From positions 1 to 45,854 of the forward strand of contig JASBTQ010000011.1 of the NCBI GenBank assembly GCA_030148335.1: DNA of 45,854 nt, written 5' to 3'. The notes under the pieces are model-generated. The model saw nothing but the letters and a program-made list of their open reading frames with translations, ran no database searches and was not told the origin of the DNA. Of this stretch, positions 41,761-45,854 are shown one piece after another. The position numbers and the translations under genes are program-made. This stretch comes from Allomuricauda sp. Lineage in GTDB: Bacteria; Bacteroidota; Bacteroidia; Flavobacteriales; Flavobacteriaceae. Each line of letters begins with the position of its first letter. The first letter of the stretch is position 1.

Positions 41761-42216
41761 TTATTCTGTTAGGTTTTCTTCTTTGTTTCGGGTTCCGTAG
41801 AAATATAACGAGTGGTTGTTGATCTTGATGTCAAAAACCTCTTCGATCGTCTTTTTTATGGATTGGATACGGGGATCACAAAATTCCACCACTTCCCCGG
41901 TATCGGTAAGTATGACATGGTCGTGCTGACGGTCAAAATAGGATTTCTCGTATTGGGCCTGGTTTTTTCCAAATTGGTGCTTGCGTACCAGTTTGCATTC
42001 CAATAAAAGTTCGATGGTATTGTAGAGCGTGGCGCGGCTCACCCTGTAATTCTTTGTCTTCATTTTGATGTAGAGGGATTCCACGTCAAAATGATCTTCA
42101 CTTTCATAGATTTCCTGTAAAATGGCGTAGCGCTCAGGTGTCTTCCGGTGCCCCTTTTCCTCGAGGAACGTAGTGAACACGTTTTTTACAATTTCCTGAT
42201 TCTTATTGTTTCCCAT
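41761..42216 (-). CDS. Fur-family transcriptional regulator
   Basis: A 151-residue metalloregulator: N-terminal winged helix (about 10-85; [20 protein letters not shown], then the recognition helix [16 protein letters not shown]) and a C-terminal dimer domain with the metal-site signature [18 protein letters not shown] (95-112). The two CxxC pairs of the structural zinc site are missing: the usual C-x-x-C after HDH reads LTDTG, and only Cys74 and Cys113 occur. So it senses through His/Asp ligands only, or is PerR-like. It sits 41 bases after the Rel/SpoT gene and 12 bases before purA. Confidence 0.93.
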   Translation of the reverse strand: MGNNKNQEIVKNVFTTFLEEKGHRKTPERYAILQEIYESEDHFDVESLYIKMKTKNYRVSRATLYNTIELLLECKLVRKHQFGKNQAQYEKSYFDRQHDHVILTDTGEVVEFCDPRIQSIKKTIEEVFDIKINNHSLYFYGTRNKEENLTE

Positions 42217-42257
42217 GGCTTTCTACCTATGCTAATGCACAAAGGTACAGCTAAAAA

Positions 42258-44462
42258 TTAAATTCTGGTGACTTTGTCGATCCCCTCTACCTGCTTTAGA
42301 TTGTCCATGAGCCTTTTCAGGATGTTGTTGTTTTTGACCACAAGGGTAATCTTCCCTTTGAAGGTGCCGCCATCCGCGTTGAAATTGAGGTTTCGCATGT
42401 TCACGTGCATGTTCTCGGAAATGATCTTGGTGATGTCCTTGACCAGCCCGAGGTTGTCTATCCCCGTAATCTGTATGTCCACCGAAAACTCTTCCTGGGT
42501 AGAATCTATCCACTTGGCGCTCATGATGCGGTAGGCATAATTGGATTGAAGGGAGATGGCGTTGGGGCAGTTTTTCTTGTGCACCTTGATGCCGTCGTTC
42601 ACGCTTACAAAACCAAACACCTCATCCCCGGGAATGGGGTTGCAGCATTGCGACAGTTTGTAGTTCAACCGTTCCTCTTCCTTGCCAAACACAAGCATGT
42701 CATATTTGGTGGTGATCTCGTCCTTGTCCACATCTTTCGGGACAGGGGTTTTCCGTATCCGGTTCTTGAAGAAGTTGATGAAGGCGTTATGGTAGGACGA
42801 GGCAAAGTCCTTCAGCTTGTCATTGTCTATGACCCCAATGCCCACCCGATAGAACAGGTCCAGACTGGTCTTCAGTTTGAAATAGTTCACCAGTTTGTTC
42901 ACGGTGTCCTCGTTGAGGGTAATCTTTTGGGATTTCAGCTTTCTGCGAAGGATTTCCTTGCCTTCCTCAGCCACTTCCTTTTTCTCCTCCATCAAAGAGG
43001 ATTTGATCTTGGCCCTGGCCCTGGCCGTATTGGCATAATCCAGCCAGCTTTGGTTGGGCTTGGCCGTTTCTGAGGTCATGATCTCCACTTGGTCGCCACT
43101 GTGGAGTTCGGTGCCCAGCGGCACCAATTTCCCGTTGACCTTGGCCCCACGGGTCTTCATGCCAATCTCGGTGTGGATGTTGAAGGCAAAGTCGAGAGCC
43201 GTGGCCCCTTTGGGCATGGATTTTAGGTCTCCCTTCGGGGTGAAAACAAAGATTTCCTTGGCGTAGAGGTTCAGTTTGAATTCCTCTACAAAATCAACAG
43301 CGTTGCCATTGGCACTTTCAAGGGCTTCCTGTAATTTATTGAGCCATTCCTCGATGCCCTGTTCCTTTTGGTCGCCATGTTTGTATTTGAAGTGCGCCGC
43401 ATAGCCTTTTTCCGCTATTTCGTGCATCCGCTCACTTCGGATCTGGACTTCCACCCATTTGCCCTTTGGGCCCATTACGGTGATGTGGAGCGCCTCATAG
43501 CCCGTGGATTTGGGGGAGGTGATCCAATCGCGCAAACGGATGGGGTTTGGGGTGAAGTGGTCCGTTACGATGGAGTAGATCTTCCAGGCGAGGAACTTTT
43601 CGTTCTTTCTGTCGGATTTATAGATGATCCGGATGGCAAATTTGTCATACACCTCATCGAAGGATACGTTCTGGGACTTCATTTTCCTTCGGATGGAGTA
43701 AATTGATTTCATCCGCCCCTTGATTTGGTAATTGAGCCCTTCCTTGTCCAGTGATTTTTTGATCACATTGGAGAAGGCATCAATGTAGGCCAAACTCTCC
43801 TCTTCGGTATCCTCGATTTTGGCCTTGATGTCATTGTACACCTCTGGTTCGGTGTATTTCAGGGAAAGGTCCTCCAGATGTGTTTTGATATTGTATAACC
43901 CAATACGGTGCGCCAACGGGGCATAGATGTAGAGGGTTTCCGAAGCAATCTTGACCTGTTTGTGCTCTGGCATGGACTCCATGGTGAGCATATTGTGGTA
44001 CCTGTCGGCGATTTTGATGATGATGACCCTGACATCGTCATGCAGCGTGAGCAGCATTTTCCTGAAATTCTCCGCTTGCTGGCTGATGTCCATGTCCTTT
44101 TTGAGGTGGGCGATCTTGGTAAGGCCGTCCACGATACGGGCCACTGTTTCCCCGAACATCCGTTCAATATCGGACAAGGTGTAGGGGGTATCTTCGACTA
44201 CATCGTGTAACAGGGCCGCTGCAATGGACACGGCATCGAGACCTATCTTGGAGGCCACGATCTTGGCCACCGCTATGGGGTGGAAGATGTATGCCTCGCC
44301 AGATTTGCGTCTTTGGTCCTTATGGGCATCCACGGCCACATCAAAGGCAGAGCGTATCAACTTTTTGTCCTCATCGGTCAAAGTTTGATAGCTTATGCGG
44401 AGCAGTTCTTTGTACTGCTTTGCAATCTCCTTGTTCTCTTTCTCAATAGCAGCCTCTGTCAT
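42258..44462 (-). CDS. rel: Bifunctional (p)ppGpp synthetase/hydrolase (Rel/SpoT)
   Basis: Makes and degrades the stringent-response alarmone. The 734 residues contain an HD hydrolase domain with intact HDVVED (86-91) and IFHPIAVAKI, a synthetase domain (about 240-350; RLRDWITSPKSTGYEALHIT), a TGS domain (about 395-455; FVFTPKGDLKSMPKGATALD) and a C-terminal ACT domain (about 660-734; DIQITGIDNLGLVKDITKII). Both active sites look complete, so it is probably the bifunctional type; Bacteroidota often have a second, RelA-like enzyme elsewhere. It begins a run with the Fur-family regulator and purA. No clear promoter box was found in the 44 bases before its ATG. Confidence 0.97.
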   Translation of the reverse strand: MTEAAIEKENKEIAKQYKELLRISYQTLTDEDKKLIRSAFDVAVDAHKDQRRKSGEAYIFHPIAVAKIVASKIGLDAVSIAAALLHDVVEDTPYTLSDIERMFGETVARIVDGLTKIAHLKKDMDISQQAENFRKMLLTLHDDVRVIIIKIADRYHNMLTMESMPEHKQVKIASETLYIYAPLAHRIGLYNIKTHLEDLSLKYTEPEVYNDIKAKIEDTEEESLAYIDAFSNVIKKSLDKEGLNYQIKGRMKSIYSIRRKMKSQNVSFDEVYDKFAIRIIYKSDRKNEKFLAWKIYSIVTDHFTPNPIRLRDWITSPKSTGYEALHITVMGPKGKWVEVQIRSERMHEIAEKGYAAHFKYKHGDQKEQGIEEWLNKLQEALESANGNAVDFVEEFKLNLYAKEIFVFTPKGDLKSMPKGATALDFAFNIHTEIGMKTRGAKVNGKLVPLGTELHSGDQVEIMTSETAKPNQSWLDYANTARARAKIKSSLMEEKKEVAEEGKEILRRKLKSQKITLNEDTVNKLVNYFKLKTSLDLFYRVGIGVIDNDKLKDFASSYHNAFINFFKNRIRKTPVPKDVDKDEITTKYDMLVFGKEEERLNYKLSQCCNPIPGDEVFGFVSVNDGIKVHKKNCPNAISLQSNYAYRIMSAKWIDSTQEEFSVDIQITGIDNLGLVKDITKIISENMHVNMRNLNFNADGGTFKGKITLVVKNNNILKRLMDNLKQVEGIDKVTRI

Positions 44463-44506
44463 AGTATATTAAAGTTACCACAATCTTATTAGCTAAGCAA
44501 CAAAAA

Positions 44507-45739
44507 CTATGCCTTAAGGTTTCTGATCCGTTCGATCAACGGAGGGTGGGAATAGTGCACAAAAACATAGGCAGGGTGGGGGGTCAGGTTGCTCAAATTG
44601 TTTTTTGAAAGTTTTTTTAACGAAGTGACCAAAGGCGTTGCCGCAAAGGTATTTTTGGCAAAGTCATCAGCTTGGAACTCAAACTTTCTGGAGAGATAGT
44701 TCATCGCCAATCCCGTTATTTCTGAAATGGGGCTGTACAAAAGTGCAAATCCCACCAAAGCCGCATGAAAACTGGGTGTAGACACTCCAATCGCCAACGA
44801 TATCTCGGGATGGTTGATGAAAAGGGATAGCACATATAAGGTAAAACCAGTCAAAGCTAGGGAAACCATTAGGTTGAAGACAATGTGTTTTTTCTTGTAA
44901 TGTCCTACTTCATGGGCCAGGACCGCTACAATTTCCTCTTCGCTCAGGTCGTCTATCAAAGTGTCGAACAAAGTGATACGTTTCTCTTTTCCCAATCCCG
45001 AAAAATAGGCATTGGCCTTGGTGGAACGTTTGGACCCATCGATCACAAAAATATTCTTCAGTTCGAATCCCACTTTTTGAGCATAACCCTCTATGGCTTT
45101 CTTTAAACTGCCCTCATTGAGTGGGGTCTGTTTATTGAAAAGAGGGACAATTAAGCGGCTGTAGAACAAATTGATAAAAAGAATCACGGTGCCGATCATG
45201 GCCCAGGTGTAGATCCAAAAGTTGGGCCCGGTCCATTGGAGAAACACCATGAACAAAGCCAATAGGCCGCCACCCAACACAATCGTAAGCAAACCACCTT
45301 TCAGTTTGTCCATGAAAAACAATTTCCGGGTGGTTTTGTTGAACCCATACGCTTCCTCAATGACAAAGGTCCTGTAATAGGAGAAGGGCAATCCAAGAAC
45401 GGTGCTTCCCAAGGTGATCAACCCAAAGAACACCAATGCCATGGGAATCGGGTTTTCGGTAAGGGAACGGGTGATCTGATCAATCCATTCGAATCCGCCA
45501 AACCATAGAAAACAGAGGGTGACTGCCAACGAAAAGCCATCCGAAAGTAATCCAAACCGATAATTGGCCTGTTTGTACTGCTGTGATTTTCGATACTCTT
45601 CTTCATCAAAGACATCGGAAAGTTCTGATGGCAAAGTAGCACCAAAACGCTTGGCGTTCAGGTATTCCAAAATTTGATGGACCACATATTGCACCATCAA
45701 TATGACTAAAATGACATAAAAGAGCAAAGTCTTTTCCAT
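44507..45739 (-). CDS. M48-family membrane zinc metalloprotease (Ste24/CAAX-type)
   Basis: A 410-residue integral membrane protease with an N-terminal helix (about 5-22), further helices (about 65-85, 98-118, 148-170, 176-197) and the zinc motif HEVGH (276-280) in VAVLAHEVGHYKKKH. The third zinc ligand Glu is probably in ANYLSRKFEFQADDFA (near 355-370, as FQADDFAKN), as in Ste24 proteins. The region ITLFDTLIDDLSEEEIVAVL is typical of the family. Bacteria lack prenylated CAAX substrates, so it likely performs membrane-protein quality control like HtpX. It begins three bases after the stop of the SpoU-type gene and is probably cotranscribed. Confidence 0.93.
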   Translation of the reverse strand: MEKTLLFYVILVILMVQYVVHQILEYLNAKRFGATLPSELSDVFDEEEYRKSQQYKQANYRFGLLSDGFSLAVTLCFLWFGGFEWIDQITRSLTENPIPMALVFFGLITLGSTVLGLPFSYYRTFVIEEAYGFNKTTRKLFFMDKLKGGLLTIVLGGGLLALFMVFLQWTGPNFWIYTWAMIGTVILFINLFYSRLIVPLFNKQTPLNEGSLKKAIEGYAQKVGFELKNIFVIDGSKRSTKANAYFSGLGKEKRITLFDTLIDDLSEEEIVAVLAHEVGHYKKKHIVFNLMVSLALTGFTLYVLSLFINHPEISLAIGVSTPSFHAALVGFALLYSPISEITGLAMNYLSRKFEFQADDFAKNTFAATPLVTSLKKLSKNNLSNLTPHPAYVFVHYSHPPLIERIRNLKA

Positions 45740-45742
45740 AGC

Positions 45743-45854
45743 TTAGAATCCGCGTTGCCGCTTCGCCTCAAATATAAGTATTGCCGCCGATACGGAAACG
45801 TTCATGGAATCTATTTCTCCCTGCATCGGTATTATGAGGTTTTGGTCGGAGCTT
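45743..45854 (-). CDS. SpoU/TrmH-family RNA 2'-O-methyltransferase, 3' end only
   Basis: The right edge cuts this gene; only the last 36 codons are present. They read SSDQNLIIPMQGEIDSMNVS followed by VSAAILIFEAKRQ, which is the knot-region hallmark of SPOUT methyltransferases of the TrmH/RlmB kind (IPMxGxxxSLNVSVAAAI with Met for Leu). These enzymes 2'-O-methylate ribose in tRNA or 23S rRNA. Which position is modified cannot be told from the fragment. Its stop is three bases before the start of the M48 protease gene. Confidence 0.88.
   Translation of the reverse strand, partial: SSDQNLIIPMQGEIDSMNVSVSAAILIFEAKRQRGF

Noticed and set aside
1..45854. tRNA, rRNA, insertion sequence or prophage genes
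   Set aside because: No cloverleaf with a T-loop GTTCRANNC pattern, no transposase motif, no phage structural or integrase gene and no terminal inverted repeats were seen.

Overview
The window is a chromosomal segment of a member of the Bacteroidota, most likely a marine Flavobacteriaceae (Muricauda/Flagellimonas-like by feel; the genus cannot be proven from the sequence alone). The signs are the Bacteroidota-type SecA tail, the TAnnTTTG -7 promoter boxes, families typical of the phylum (CCC-motif membrane proteins, OstA-like protein, DUF349 protein, Lnb/DUF4105, tandem DUF368), a 6S RNA of the flavobacterial kind, and mostly absent Shine-Dalgarno sequences. It is a dense, mainly housekeeping region of about 47 protein genes. 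I found no insertion sequence, prophage, CRISPR array, tRNA or rRNA.

Layout. 1-2.6 kb: a coupled ECF sigma / anti-sigma / secreted coiled-coil protein operon. 2.7-5.4 kb: lipoprotein MsrA, two tiny membrane/secreted proteins, an orphan HisKA_2 sensor kinase. 5.4-13.8 kb (minus strand): Lnb-type lipoprotein N-acyltransferase, ABC-F ATPase, an eroded methyltransferase-like protein, a 53-residue membrane microprotein, PduO-type cobalamin adenosyltransferase, a DUF2795 protein and SecA, with two heptamer-repeat arrays around the adenosyltransferase start and a third array upstream of lnb. 14.0-17.7 kb: pssA, then the envelope cluster kdsD-tatC-AhpD-like-lptB. 17.9-24.1 kb: recQ, two CCC-motif proteins plus DUF2752, an Smr protein, a lipoprotein, a cysteine desulfurase and a secreted protein, arranged as convergent pairs with almost no spacing. 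24.2-28.5 kb: M23 peptidase; divergently a ZapB-like coiled-coil gene, zapA, a 6S RNA and rny. 28.5-32.5 kb: a secreted DUF7477-like repeat protein, a CBS protein and a large DUF349 protein. 32.6-39.7 kb (minus): OstA-like protein, class III aminotransferase, TPR protein, two DUF368 lipid-carrier translocases and aroE. 39.8-45.9 kb (minus): Dps, purA, a Fur-family regulator, a Rel/SpoT enzyme, an M48 protease and the 3' end of a SpoU-type RNA methyltransferase.

Many genes serve the envelope: protein export (SecA, TatC), lipoprotein maturation (Lnb), LPS supply and transport (KdsD, LptB, OstA-like), phospholipid synthesis (PssA), recycling of undecaprenyl phosphate (two DUF368 proteins), peptidoglycan hydrolysis (M23) and division (ZapA, ZapB-like). 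A second theme is stress and growth control (Rel, Dps, Fur family, 6S RNA, RNase Y, MsrA).

The least explained signals are three degenerate period-7 intergenic repeat arrays, the placement of the 6S RNA terminator only 18 bases before rny, a bacterial protein built from repeats resembling the C-terminus of plant MUT9-like kinases, a shortened methyltransferase-like protein lacking its cofactor loop, and several microproteins.
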